Of a stretch of DNA of 64,000 bases, positions 1 to 8,404 are shown in pieces; within the stretch, counting starts at the first letter, position 1, and each line of letters starts with the position of its first letter. Origin of the DNA: an uncultured Paracoccaceae bacterium (GTDB taxonomy: Bacteria; Pseudomonadota; Alphaproteobacteria; Rhodobacterales; Rhodobacteraceae). The notes under the pieces are model-generated. The model had not been told where the DNA came from, ran no database searches, and worked only from the letters and a program-made list of their open reading frames with translations. A program made the position numbers and the translations under genes. The DNA is taken from assembly GCA_947494445.1 (NCBI GenBank), contig CANLVD010000007.1:1-64000 (forward strand), written 5' to 3'.

Positions 1-76
1 AGAAAAACTCCGCTTCGCCATCCGCGAAGGCGGCCGCACCGTGGGTGCCGGCGTCGTCTCCAAAATCCACGAGTGA
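1..76 (+). CDS. tuf: Elongation factor Tu, C-terminal fragment
   Basis: Only the last 24 codons lie in the window (frame from base 2, stop TGA at 74-76). They read EKLRFAIREGGRTVGAGVVS followed by KIHE, the invariant C-terminal strand of EF-Tu domain 3. EF-Tu is the GTPase that delivers aminoacyl-tRNA to the ribosome. The gene starts outside the window and is followed by a strong terminator. Confidence 0.93.
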   Translation, partial: EKLRFAIREGGRTVGAGVVSKIHE

Positions 77-121
77 TTTTGGGCAGCCCTGTATGGGGCT
101 GGTGATGCAACGAATTTGAAC

Positions 122-157
122 AGGGCCGCGCAGAGTTTTGCGCGGCCCTCTTCTTTT
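122..157 (+). terminator. Rho-independent terminator of tuf
   Basis: A perfect 10-bp stem (AGGGCCGCGC at 122-131, GCGCGGCCCT at 140-149) with an 8-nt loop is followed by CTTCTTTT. It lies 45 bases after the tuf stop. Downstream, 158-285 holds no gene I can support; a weaker GC hairpin at 250-274 has no T-tract. Confidence 0.85.
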
Positions 158-285
158 GTGCTGGGTTTCAGGCATTCCGCACGGGGGCCAGAAGCAGAGC
201 GTGAGTATTTACTGGAAAATCGAAGCAGGCATGCGCCGCGGGACTTTGAGGGGCCAGCGTGGGTGCTGAGCCCCTGTCCCTAATG

Positions 286-315
286 AAAAAGGGCGAACCA
301 GATGGCCCGCCCTTT
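286..315 (-). terminator. Rho-independent terminator of phoX
   Basis: AAAGGGCG (288-295) pairs with CGCCCTTT (308-315). Read on the minus strand the hairpin ends in CCCTTTTTC, a normal T-tract, about 20 bases after the stop of the phosphatase gene. Confidence 0.65.
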
Positions 316-334
316 CACGTCCTTGTCCGCTGGC

Positions 335-2218
335 TCAGCCGACCAGACCGTTGTCGTCGCGCTTGACGGCAATCACGGTAGAGCGGGCAAGCTTGCCTTC
401 GCCATCAGGGAAGGGGGCGGCTGGGTGCTGGATGCCGACAAACATCGTGCGGCGGTCCGAGGACCACGTGACGCCGGTGACCTCGGACCCCTGAGGGCCG
501 GTCAGGAAGCGCACGATCTCGCCCGTGACTGGATCGCCTGCGAGCATCTGGTTGTTGCCCATGCCCTCATACTCGCCCTCGTTGCTGTCGTTACCATCGG
601 TCTGGATCCACAACAGGCCCGAGCTGTCAAACATCATCCCATCTGGTGAGTTGAAGAGGTTGCCCGCATTGACGTTGCTGGAGCCTTTATAAGCACCCTC
701 GCCGACAATCGGATTGCCTGCCATGACATAGAGATCCCAGCGGAACGCGTCCGTGGCATGGTCGTCATTGGCCGGGAACCAGCGCACAATCTGACCGTAG
801 TTGTTGGTCTCACGCGGGTTGGGACCGTTGACGGACGTGTCATCGCCACCTGCATTGGGCTTGACGCCGCGGTTCTTGTTGTTGGTCAGGCAGCAATACC
901 CTTCGGCCGCAATTGGATTGACGGCGACCCACTCGGGACGGTCCATCGTGGTGGCCCCGACGGCGGAGGCTGCCATGCGGGTGTGCACCGTGATGTCGAT
1001 GGCATCCATGCCGGTTGCTTCCGGCGTCAGTTCGACCCATTCGCCCGTGCCATCTGCGTTGAACTTTGCAGCGTACAGGCTGCCTTCGTCGAGCAGGTTG
1101 TCGGTATCACCGCCGGGCTGGTAGACGCCGGTGGAGACGAATTTGTACATGAACTCGCCACGCTCGTCATCGCCCATATAGACGACGATCTGGCCGTTGG
1201 GTGCTACCACACAAGCCGCGTTCTCATGCTTGAAACGGCCCAGGGCAGTGCGCTTGACCGGGGTCGAGTTCGGGTCTGCCGGATCAATCTCGACGATGTA
1301 GCCGAAGCGGTTTGGCTCGTTGGGGTTCTGCGACAGATCATAGCGCGGATCGAAGGTCTCGTAGGCGTAGCGGCCTTTGAGGCCAACGCCATAGCGCTTC
1401 CAGCCATCGGTGCGCTCAAGCGTGTCATCGGTGGAGCCGAAATAGCCGTTGAAGTTTTCCTCGCAGGTCAGGTAGGTGCCCCAGGGGGTTTTGCCCGCGC
1501 CGCAGTTGTTCATGGTGCCAAGAGCCAGCAAACCATCCGGATCGGCAGAGGTTTTCAGCATGTCATGACCTGCTGCAGGGCCCGCAATGCGCATCGGTGT
1601 GTTGTGGTCGATGCGGCGGTTGAATGGGCTATCGACAACGATGTCCCAGCCATCATCACCTTCGGCCACTTCCATGACCGTCACGCCCTGCAGGTTCTGC
1701 AGTTTGCGCACGTCATCGGCGGATGTCGGCACACCACCTTCATTGTTTGGCAGGTTGGTCTTGGTGTTCACGTACTCATGGTTAACCGCAATGACCTGAT
1801 GCTTGCCGACACTGAACAGCTCCATCCCGTCGGTGTTTTCTCCAAACACACGCGCTGACGAGACTACATCACCACCGGTCGAATGATCGAACTCAGGTGC
1901 ATCCGAGAAAAGCGGCTGACCCCATTTGGCAACGGACTTCCAAGAATAGCCTTCAGGCACGTGGACCGTGCTGTCGGTCTGGATGCCGATGGGAGTGAAT
2001 GCAAAGCGCGACATAGTGGCTGCTTCAGCAGATGTGGTGCTGAGCAGGCTGCCAGTTCCCATAACGGCGGCACCCGAACCAAAGGCCAGCACACCGCCCA
2101 GAAAACCGCGGCGCGAGATGGCCTCTTCGACAACTGCGTCGAAATCCGAAACGTCGGGGCGGGGGTCGTTCAGTTCGTCCCAGTCATCCCAGCTCAGGTC
2201 TGAAGTGTCGTCTCTCAT
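335..2218 (-). CDS. phoX: PhoX-type alkaline phosphatase (DUF839), Tat-exported
   Basis: The 627-residue protein matches the PhoX/DUF839 family of calcium- and iron-dependent phosphatases that release phosphate from organic esters in the periplasm. A long acidic N-terminus precedes a twin-arginine signal (SRRGFLGG at about residues 36-43, then a hydrophobic stretch ending near STTSAEAA). Family-like segments include CEENFNGYFG and the C-terminal GPQGSEVTGVTWSSD. The ATG at 2218 has a good ribosome site (GGGAGA, about 7 bases upstream). It is a single-gene unit convergent with tuf. A weak Pho-box-like direct repeat lies upstream, which would fit PhoB control. The family call is firm; the substrate range is not visible. 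Confidence 0.9.
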   Translation of the reverse strand: MRDDTSDLSWDDWDELNDPRPDVSDFDAVVEEAISRRGFLGGVLAFGSGAAVMGTGSLLSTTSAEAATMSRFAFTPIGIQTDSTVHVPEGYSWKSVAKWGQPLFSDAPEFDHSTGGDVVSSARVFGENTDGMELFSVGKHQVIAVNHEYVNTKTNLPNNEGGVPTSADDVRKLQNLQGVTVMEVAEGDDGWDIVVDSPFNRRIDHNTPMRIAGPAAGHDMLKTSADPDGLLALGTMNNCGAGKTPWGTYLTCEENFNGYFGSTDDTLERTDGWKRYGVGLKGRYAYETFDPRYDLSQNPNEPNRFGYIVEIDPADPNSTPVKRTALGRFKHENAACVVAPNGQIVVYMGDDERGEFMYKFVSTGVYQPGGDTDNLLDEGSLYAAKFNADGTGEWVELTPEATGMDAIDITVHTRMAASAVGATTMDRPEWVAVNPIAAEGYCCLTNNKNRGVKPNAGGDDTSVNGPNPRETNNYGQIVRWFPANDDHATDAFRWDLYVMAGNPIVGEGAYKGSSNVNAGNLFNSPDGMMFDSSGLLWIQTDGNDSNEGEYEGMGNNQMLAGDPVTGEIVRFLTGPQGSEVTGVTWSSDRRTMFVGIQHPAAPFPDGEGKLARSTVIAVKRDDNGLVG

Positions 2219-2272
2219 GATGGATTCTCCCTTTTGAATAAGTCGTAGGCAAATACGGATTAGTGCTCGTTA

Positions 2273-2290
2273 ATCTCAGTTCTGTGACAA
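2273..2290 (-). promoter_or_regulatory. Possible Pho box upstream of phoX
   Basis: On the minus strand TTGTCAC, four bases, then CTGAGAT resembles the PhoB consensus of two CTGTCAT repeats spaced by 4 (10 of 14 positions). It lies about 55 bases before the phoX start. The rest of 2219-2430 holds no gene. The match is modest and rests partly on the identity of the downstream gene. Confidence 0.33.
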
Positions 2291-2430
2291 TTCGCAAATG
2301 GCTCGATTTACTCGATGTCGCACCTTTGGAACTGTCTGAAAACCAGTCGAAATGCTCGAAATACACCCCTATCCCTTGGGATAGGAGCTCACGCTATGCG
2401 GGAAATCGGGAATCGGCAAGCGCTATGCGG

Positions 2431-3750
2431 TCAGAGGACCGACTTGAAAGCCTGATCCAGTTTGCCGACGACTTCGTCTATATGGGCGTCGCTCAGGATG
2501 AAGGGAGGCGCAAGCAGGATATGGTCGCCGCGCTGGCCATCGATTGTGCCGCCCATGGGATAGCAGATCAGACCGGCTTCGAAAGTGGCGGCCTTAAGTT
2601 TCTTGTGGATGCCAAGCGCCGGGTCAAATGCGGCCTTCGTCTCACGGTCCTCGACGATTTCAAGACCCTGAAACAGGCCACGCCCGCGAATGTCGCCAAT
2701 ATTGGGATGCTGGCCGAAGGCCGAGACAAGAGCCGCATGCAGCTTGTCCCCCTTTCCGCTGACGTCTGCTGCAATGCCTCCATCTGTGAGCTTTTTCAGA
2801 ACAGCGCTGGAGGCTGCACAGGCGGTTGGGTGGGCGAGGTAAGTATGGCCATGCTGAAAAAAGCCCGAACCTTGCGCGATCGCATCATAAATGGCTGCGG
2901 TGCAAAGCGTGGCGCCTATGGGTTGGTAGCCCGCACCGAGCCCCTTTGCTACGGCCAGAATGTCAGGTGCGATGCCATCTTGCTCGCAGGCAAACAGCGT
3001 GCCGGTCCGACCCATGCCGCACATGACTTCATCAAGGATCAGAAGGATGCCGTGCTGATCGCAGATCTCGCGGATACGCTTGAAATACCCCTCAACAGGA
3101 GGCACCGCGCCGAGCGTTGCACCCACAACCGGTTCAGCCACGAAGGCCATGACACTGTCAGGACCAAGGCGGGTGATCTCAGCTTCCAGTTCGTTGGCAA
3201 CACGTTGACCATAGTCAAAGGCTGTCTCTCCCTCAGATTGTTCGCGATAGGCGTAGCAAGGTGAGATATGCGTCGTGTCAATCATCATCGGTGCGAAGGG
3301 TGCACGTCGCCAGGCGTTGCCACCGGTGGCCAGAGCACCAAGCGTATTGCCGTGGTAGCTTTGCTGGCGGGCGATGATGCGATGACGGTTGGGTTGACCG
3401 ATCTCGATCATGTATTGGCGGGCAAGTTTGAGGGCCGCCTCCATCGCCTCGGACCCGCCCGAGACGAAATAGACCCTGTCCAGATCACCGGGAGCATGGG
3501 CAATCAGCTTGTCCGCAAGGTCTTCTGCCGGATCGGAAGTGAAAAACCCGGTGTGGGCAAAAGCCACCTTGTCGAGTTGGTCCTTTATGGCTTGAGTCAC
3601 ATCCGGATCACCATGACCAAGACAGGAGACCGCCGCCCCGCCGGAGCCGTCAAAATACTGTTTGCCGGTGCTGTCATAGAGATAAACGCCTTCACCGCGC
3701 GCAATCGTGGGCGGCAGGCTGCGGCAATGGCGGGGGAAGACGTGGGACAT
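2431..3750 (-). CDS. Class III (PLP-dependent) aminotransferase
   Basis: This 439-residue protein has the fold-type I class III layout. It shows an early GSGGAAVSCLGHG segment, SGGSEAMEAALKLARQY for phosphate binding, the ILDEVMCGMGRTG block with the PLP-binding Asp, and the Schiff-base lysine in AVAKGLGAGYQP. I chose ATG 3750 (MSHVFPRHC) because TGAGGAACG sits just upstream; a longer frame runs into the preceding gene. It starts 10 bases after the FAD/GcvT oxidoreductase stop, so the two are probably co-transcribed. The family includes omega-amino acid:pyruvate transaminases; the donor here cannot be read from sequence. Confidence 0.87.
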   Translation of the reverse strand: MSHVFPRHCRSLPPTIARGEGVYLYDSTGKQYFDGSGGAAVSCLGHGDPDVTQAIKDQLDKVAFAHTGFFTSDPAEDLADKLIAHAPGDLDRVYFVSGGSEAMEAALKLARQYMIEIGQPNRHRIIARQQSYHGNTLGALATGGNAWRRAPFAPMMIDTTHISPCYAYREQSEGETAFDYGQRVANELEAEITRLGPDSVMAFVAEPVVGATLGAVPPVEGYFKRIREICDQHGILLILDEVMCGMGRTGTLFACEQDGIAPDILAVAKGLGAGYQPIGATLCTAAIYDAIAQGSGFFQHGHTYLAHPTACAASSAVLKKLTDGGIAADVSGKGDKLHAALVSAFGQHPNIGDIRGRGLFQGLEIVEDRETKAAFDPALGIHKKLKAATFEAGLICYPMGGTIDGQRGDHILLAPPFILSDAHIDEVVGKLDQAFKSVL

Positions 3751-3760
3751 GGTTCGTTCC

Positions 3761-6160
3761 TCAGGTCTGGGGCTTGAGCCGTTTACCCGATGGGTCAAAG
3801 GCTGCGTGTTGGGAAGATTGCGCAGAAAAAAGCTGCCCTGCAATGTCGATTTGCAAGGACGTGCCTGTCGGCAGGGGGGCAGTGGTCAGGGCCAATGCAA
3901 TGGGGGCACCAATCCTGTGGCCAAAGGCAGCAGACGTGGTTTTGCCAATGATTTGGCCATCAAGCAGAACCGGCTCGTTGCCAAGCGGAACGGCCTGAGT
4001 GTCATCAAGGATCAGCGATGAAAGTCGGTTGCTGACCCCTTCGTCACGGCGGGCCAGAAGGGCATCGCGTCCGATGAAATCGCTGTCCCAGTCGATTGTG
4101 AAATCAAGACCGACGTCAAGGGGCGAGACATCGGTATCAAGCTCATGACCAAAGGCCAGATAGCGCTTTTCAATCCGCATGGAGGATTGCGCATAGAGAC
4201 CGGCAGGTGTGGCCCCGGCGTCGCGCAGTGCGCGGTATATCTTCGGCGCGTTCTCGGCCTTGCAGGTAATCTCCCACCCCGGTTCGCCCACATAGGACAG
4301 TCGGATGGCTCGAAAATGTGCGCCCGCAATCTGACCATCGCAGGAGTGGAAGAATTTCGTGTCATTGAGTTGCGGCGCGCCGATGGCGCGGGCGACGCGC
4401 GCAGCATCAGGACCCATCAGGCCAAGAATTGCGTAATCCTCCGTGCTGTCGTGCAGGTCCACCTCAAAGCCATCGCTGTGACGTTTGAGCCAAGCCAAAT
4501 CGCGTTTGATCGCGGTTGTGCCGGTAAAAAGTCGGTAATGATCGGACGTGATCCTCAGCGCTGTCAGATCACTTTCCATGCCGCCACGCGGATTGAGCAT
4601 TGACGTGTAGATCGCCACACCGGGTGCGCGGTCCATGCGATTGACGCACAGGTGATTGAGGAAAGCACAAGCATCTTTGCCCTGAACTTCGATCTTGCCA
4701 AAGGTTGACTGGTCGAAGATGGCTGCCTTTGAGGTGGCCGCCTGAACTTCCCCGGCGATAATGTCATGCCAATCCGGTAGGGCGAAGGTGGGGTTTGGAT
4801 CCCCCGACTTGTTGAAATAAGCAGGCCTTTCCCAGCCGCCTATCTGATTGAAGTGGGCCTTTTCGATCTGCCATTCAGCGTGCAGCGGCGTAGGGCGCAA
4901 GTTGCGCGCGCTGCGCCACTGGTGTCCGGGATAGGCAATGGCATAATGCTCGCCCAACACTTCCGGCACCCGGGCACCCAGCGCTTGGGCAGAATTGAAA
5001 CAGGCCGGAAACCGCTTGGGATCGGCCTCCATCAGATCAAAGGGCATATGGCCATGGGCAATGGCATGTGCGAGCGCCATGCCCGCCCCTCCGCCCGTGG
5101 CCACGCCAACCGAATTCATGCCGCACCCAAGGAAAAGCCCGCGCGTCTCGGCTGTTTCACCCAGCAGGAAAGAGCCATCAGGCGTGAAACTTTCCGGACC
5201 ATTGAGAAGCATCTTGACCTCGGCCGTTTCCAGCGCTGGCAAGCGGTGCAACGCTGCTTCCATCATCGGCTCGAAATGATCCCAGTCCTCAGGCAGAAGC
5301 TGAAATGCGAAATCCTCGCCCAGTCTGTCGGGGTCGATCGGTTTGCCCATGGGCTCAAAGCAGCCGACCAGCAGGCCACCACTGTCATCGCGTATGTAGA
5401 GATGGCTGTCGTGGTCCGAGAGTGTGGGCATGTTACCTGTGATGCCGGGCACGGGTTTGGTCAGAAGGTAGAAATGTTCGCAGGGCCAGACCGGAACATC
5501 TGCGCCCGCCATTGCGGCGGCCTTGCGGCTCCACAACCCGGTGCACAGTGCAATGGCATCACAAGTGATGTCGCCTTGAGGGGTGGAAACGCCCGTGATG
5601 CGGTTGTCGCGAGTGTGAATTGCGGTGACGCCAGTGTCCTCGAAAATTCTGGCACCCCGGCTGCGTGCACCCTTGGTCAGGGCGGCACAAAGGTCTGACG
5701 GGCTGACGCGGCCATCGCCGGGGGACCAAACCGCACCGATCACGTCATCGGCGTTCATCAGAGGCCAGCGCTCGGCGGCTTCGCCTGCCGAAATGTTGGT
5801 CGCTTCCACACCGAAGAGGCGGGCGAGCGCCTGTTGGCGCTGAATGTGGACCAGCCGGTCCGGTGACGTGGCAATCGAGAGCGAACCTTTGTTGATCCAG
5901 CCGGTCTGCTGACCGGTCTCAGCCTCAAGCGTGGAATAGAGCTCGACCGAGTAGCGGATCAGATCGGTCAGATTGCGTGTGGACCGCAGAGCACGCACCT
6001 GAGCTGCAGAATGCCAGGTTGTGCCAGATGTCAGTTTGTTGCGTTCCAGCAGCACCGCGTCACTGATGCCTTCGCGGGCAAGATGGTAGAGGGTCGAGCA
6101 GCCCATGACACCGCCACCTATGACGACAACGGAGGCGTGAGCAGGCAAGGGATTGGACAT
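3761..6160 (-). CDS. FAD-dependent oxidoreductase with GcvT domains (dimethylglycine/sarcosine dehydrogenase family)
   Basis: The 799-residue protein opens with a dinucleotide-binding fold (VVVIGGGVMGCSTLYHLA at about residues 11-28). A SGTTWHSAAQ motif follows, whose His carries covalent FAD in dimethylglycine dehydrogenase. The DAO domain covers roughly residues 10-390. A FAO_M linker (WRSARNLRPTPLH) and GcvT folate-binding domains (roughly 430-790) complete the family layout. Such enzymes oxidatively demethylate N-methyl amino acids and pass the one-carbon unit to tetrahydrofolate. It is first in a two-gene operon with the aminotransferase and diverges from an RpiR regulator. The exact N-methyl substrate is not determined. 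Confidence 0.88.
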   Translation of the reverse strand: MSNPLPAHASVVVIGGGVMGCSTLYHLAREGISDAVLLERNKLTSGTTWHSAAQVRALRSTRNLTDLIRYSVELYSTLEAETGQQTGWINKGSLSIATSPDRLVHIQRQQALARLFGVEATNISAGEAAERWPLMNADDVIGAVWSPGDGRVSPSDLCAALTKGARSRGARIFEDTGVTAIHTRDNRITGVSTPQGDITCDAIALCTGLWSRKAAAMAGADVPVWPCEHFYLLTKPVPGITGNMPTLSDHDSHLYIRDDSGGLLVGCFEPMGKPIDPDRLGEDFAFQLLPEDWDHFEPMMEAALHRLPALETAEVKMLLNGPESFTPDGSFLLGETAETRGLFLGCGMNSVGVATGGGAGMALAHAIAHGHMPFDLMEADPKRFPACFNSAQALGARVPEVLGEHYAIAYPGHQWRSARNLRPTPLHAEWQIEKAHFNQIGGWERPAYFNKSGDPNPTFALPDWHDIIAGEVQAATSKAAIFDQSTFGKIEVQGKDACAFLNHLCVNRMDRAPGVAIYTSMLNPRGGMESDLTALRITSDHYRLFTGTTAIKRDLAWLKRHSDGFEVDLHDSTEDYAILGLMGPDAARVARAIGAPQLNDTKFFHSCDGQIAGAHFRAIRLSYVGEPGWEITCKAENAPKIYRALRDAGATPAGLYAQSSMRIEKRYLAFGHELDTDVSPLDVGLDFTIDWDSDFIGRDALLARRDEGVSNRLSSLILDDTQAVPLGNEPVLLDGQIIGKTTSAAFGHRIGAPIALALTTAPLPTGTSLQIDIAGQLFSAQSSQHAAFDPSGKRLKPQT

Positions 6161-6196
6161 CAGCTGCGATTCCCGGCAGTGGTTGATAGCCTAATC

Positions 6197-6212
6197 TGAA
6201 ACAGATGTTTCA
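6197..6212. promoter_or_regulatory. Candidate RpiR operator in the divergent promoter region
   Basis: TGAAACA-GA-TGTTTCA is a perfect inverted repeat with 7-base arms between the oxidoreductase and regulator genes. MurR/RpiR proteins typically bind GAAA...TTTC palindromes, so it is a natural operator. A second, shorter copy (GAAA-CAT-TTTC, 6238-6248) overlaps the proposed -10 of the regulator gene. Confidence 0.55.
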
Positions 6213-6216
6213 ATTA

Positions 6217-6245
6217 TTGACAACTCAAAAAACGTTTGAAACATT
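6217..6245 (+). promoter_or_regulatory. Predicted sigma-70 promoter of the RpiR regulator
   Basis: A perfect -35 hexamer TTGACA (6217-6222) is followed after 17 bases by AACATT (6240-6245, 3 of 6 matches to TATAAT). Transcription would begin near 6252. That places the in-frame TTG at 6236 inside the promoter and supports translation from TTG 6269. Confidence 0.45.
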
Positions 6246-6268
6246 TTCGTGAAACGGAAAGGGCCGGT

Positions 6269-7141
6269 TTGCAGGATTCGCACAGCATAGAGGACCGTAT
6301 TGCACAGGCCTATCCAGCCCTGAGCGGTCAATTGCAGGCAGCTGCGGATTTCGTTGCAGGCAACCGGGTGGATGTGGCGACACGCTCTCTCAGGACGCTG
6401 GCGTCATCAAGCGGCGTGTCACCAGCCACCTTCTCAAGACTGGCGCGCGCATTGGGTTACGACGATTATGAAACCCTGCGCGAAGCAAGCCGTCAGGACG
6501 TCAGCGCGCGACAAATGAGTTTTGCAGAGAGGGCCGGACGCCTGCAGGCCGAGGCACGCAGTGCCGGATCGGCGGATTTCCTGACGCGGCAGGCAGGGGC
6601 CTGTATCCAGAACATCACCGAACTTGCCACTGCCACGGATCGCACGCGGCTGGATGCTCTGGTGGACAGCTTGCACAGAGCGCGCAAGGTGCTGCTGGTC
6701 GGCTCGCTCGGGTCTGCCGGGATCATGGAGTATTTCAGCTACATGGCAGGCTGGTTTGCGCCTGACTGGACGGCTGCCGGGCGCAACGGGACAACGCTTG
6801 GTTCAAGCCTGTCCCGGATGGGCAAAGGCGATGCGGTTTTCGTGCTGAGCAAAGCGCCCTATGCTGCCCGATCCGTGCGCGCGGCCGAGCTTGCAAGGGC
6901 ACAGGGCGCGACCGTCGTCGTGGTGACTGACAGCCATGTCTGCCCCGCGCTGCGCTCTGCCGATCATTCGGTGATCGTGCCAACGGAAAGCCCGCAATTC
7001 TTTTCATCCTACACCGCGACGCTGGTGCTGCTGGAGGCGATTATGGGAATGCTCGTGGCTCTGTCAGGTGAGGCCGCACAGGCCCGGATCACCCGGGCCG
7101 AGACGCTCGTTGCTCGACTGGAGGGGCAGGAATATGAATAA
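6269..7141 (+). CDS. MurR/RpiR family transcriptional regulator
   Basis: An N-terminal RpiR helix-turn-helix (RSLRTLASSSGVSPATFSRLARALG) is followed by a SIS sugar-phosphate isomerase fold (ARKVLLVGSLGSAG through VVVVTDSHVCPALRSADHSVIVPTES). It is the likely regulator of the divergent oxidoreductase-aminotransferase pair and perhaps of the TAXI-TRAP genes downstream. The frame can be read back to TTG 6236, but that codon lies inside a predicted promoter. TTG 6269 has GGAAAGGG 5 bases upstream, so I prefer it (290 residues). The effector is unknown; SIS domains usually bind phosphosugars, yet several RpiR proteins control amine and amino acid catabolism. Confidence 0.83.
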   Translation: MQDSHSIEDRIAQAYPALSGQLQAAADFVAGNRVDVATRSLRTLASSSGVSPATFSRLARALGYDDYETLREASRQDVSARQMSFAERAGRLQAEARSAGSADFLTRQAGACIQNITELATATDRTRLDALVDSLHRARKVLLVGSLGSAGIMEYFSYMAGWFAPDWTAAGRNGTTLGSSLSRMGKGDAVFVLSKAPYAARSVRAAELARAQGATVVVVTDSHVCPALRSADHSVIVPTESPQFFSSYTATLVLLEAIMGMLVALSGEAAQARITRAETLVARLEGQEYE

Positions 7142-7158
7142 TCTCAAAGGGATAGGAT

Positions 7159-7297
7159 GCATCAAAACCTGTTGCGTATGGCCAAACAGAATTTGTCAGA
7201 TGCGGGGTTGCAGCCCGGGCCAAATCGGCTCTAGCATCGGCAGGTAACCGGACGCGCCCGGTCTCAGGAAGAAACCGGCTGGTCGCATCAAAACTTG
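7159..7297 (+). repeat. Direct repeat pair upstream of the TAXI gene
   Basis: GCATCAAAACCTG (7159-7171) recurs as GCATCAAAACTTG (7285-7297), 12 of 13 identical, in the otherwise gene-free stretch 7142-7330. It may be a pair of regulator sites flanking the transporter promoter; no protein is assigned. Confidence 0.3.
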
Positions 7298-7330
7298 CAA
7301 AACACTTAGCTTCAATTGGGAGAGAGTTAC

Positions 7331-8299
7331 ATGAACGCTATTTTCAAACTGGCCACGGCCGCAGCCGCGACACTGATGGTCGTGTCCTCGGCAGCTGCTC
7401 AGGATCAGAAATTCATCACCATCGGCACCGGCGGTGTTACGGGTGTGTATTACCCAACAGGTGGTGCGATCTGCCGTCTGGTGAACAAGGGCCGCAAAGA
7501 GCATGGCATTCGCTGCTCGGTCGAGAGCACCGGCGGGTCGGTCTACAACACACGCACCATCCGCGAGCGCGAGCTGGACTTCGGTGTTGTTCAGTCCGAC
7601 GTACAGGTTGCTGCCATGGGCGGTACCGGAGCGTTTGACGGCGACGAGCCTTACGCTGATCTGCGGTCGGTCTTCTCCGTACATTCTGAGCCCATGCATG
7701 TGATGGCGCGTGCGGATGCAGGCATCTCTTCCGTGATGGACATGAAGGGCAAGCGGATCAACATCGGCAACCCCGGTTCGGGCACGCGTGTTCTGGCCGA
7801 AGTTCTGATGGATGGCGCTGGCGTGACACCTGCCGATTTTGCGCTGGCCGCCGAGCTGAAATCCTCCGAGCAGTCCGCAGCACTGTGCGATGGCAAGGTT
7901 GACGCAACGATCTGGGCCGCAGGTCTGCCAAATGGCTCGTCCATGGAAGCGACTTCAACCTGTGCTGTCACGATCCTTGACCTGACTTCCTCGGGCATGG
8001 ACAAGATCCTGGGCGCGAACACGGCCTATGCTGCTGCAACCATTCCCGGTGGCATGTACCCCGGCAATGATGCGGACATCACCTCCTGGGGTCCGAAAGC
8101 AACCTTCGTGACAGATGCAAACGCTCCTGATGAGGTTGTTTATGCGCTGGTCAAAGGCGTCTTCGACAACTTCGAAGACTTCAAGAAACTGCACCCGGCC
8201 TTTGGCACATTGACCGAAGAGGGCATGATCAAGGACGGTTTGTCCGCCCCTCTGCACCCCGGTGCAGTCAAGTACTACAAAGAGCGCGGCTGGATGTAA
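7331..8299 (+). CDS. TAXI-family TRAP transporter solute-binding protein
   Basis: The 322-residue periplasmic protein has a signal peptide (about residues 1-25, cleaved after SSAAA). The TAXI-family opening KFITIGTGGVTGVYYPTGGAICRLVN follows, and GKRINIGNPGSGTRV lies mid-protein. It captures a small organic solute for the TRAP permease encoded next. ATG 7331 is supported by GGGAGAGAG just upstream; an earlier in-frame start adds only five residues. Two hairpins separate it from the permease gene. TAXI ligands reported elsewhere include glutamate and other organic acids; the ligand here is unknown. Confidence 0.92.
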   Translation: MNAIFKLATAAAATLMVVSSAAAQDQKFITIGTGGVTGVYYPTGGAICRLVNKGRKEHGIRCSVESTGGSVYNTRTIRERELDFGVVQSDVQVAAMGGTGAFDGDEPYADLRSVFSVHSEPMHVMARADAGISSVMDMKGKRINIGNPGSGTRVLAEVLMDGAGVTPADFALAAELKSSEQSAALCDGKVDATIWAAGLPNGSSMEATSTCAVTILDLTSSGMDKILGANTAYAAATIPGGMYPGNDADITSWGPKATFVTDANAPDEVVYALVKGVFDNFEDFKKLHPAFGTLTEEGMIKDGLSAPLHPGAVKYYKERGWM

Positions 8300-8310
8300 T
8301 CGGCCTGCAT

Positions 8311-8367
8311 CTGCCCGGTTCGGGCAGGGTTTGATACCGGCCTCCCCGCGTGCGACGCGGGGAGGCC
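8311..8367 (+). terminator. Two intercistronic hairpins between binding protein and permease
   Basis: CTGCCCG-GTT-CGGGCAG (8311-8327) is followed by a perfect 12-bp stem (GGCCTCCCCGCG at 8339-8350, CGCGGGGAGGCC at 8356-8367) with a 5-nt loop. Neither has a proper T-tract. They are more likely to stabilise the upstream mRNA or attenuate read-through than to end transcription fully. That would allow excess binding protein over permease. Confidence 0.6.
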
Positions 8368-8404
8368 CATTTGACAAAAAATACAAAAAAACAGAGGGGT
8401 TGAT

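Noticed and set aside
758-1858. 366-residue frame antisense to phoX
   Set aside because: The PhoX frame has a Tat signal, family motifs and a ribosome site; the opposite frame has none.
3751-3843. N-terminal extension of the aminotransferase to 470 residues
   Set aside because: The extension overlaps the upstream gene and lacks a ribosome site, whereas ATG 3750 has a strong one.
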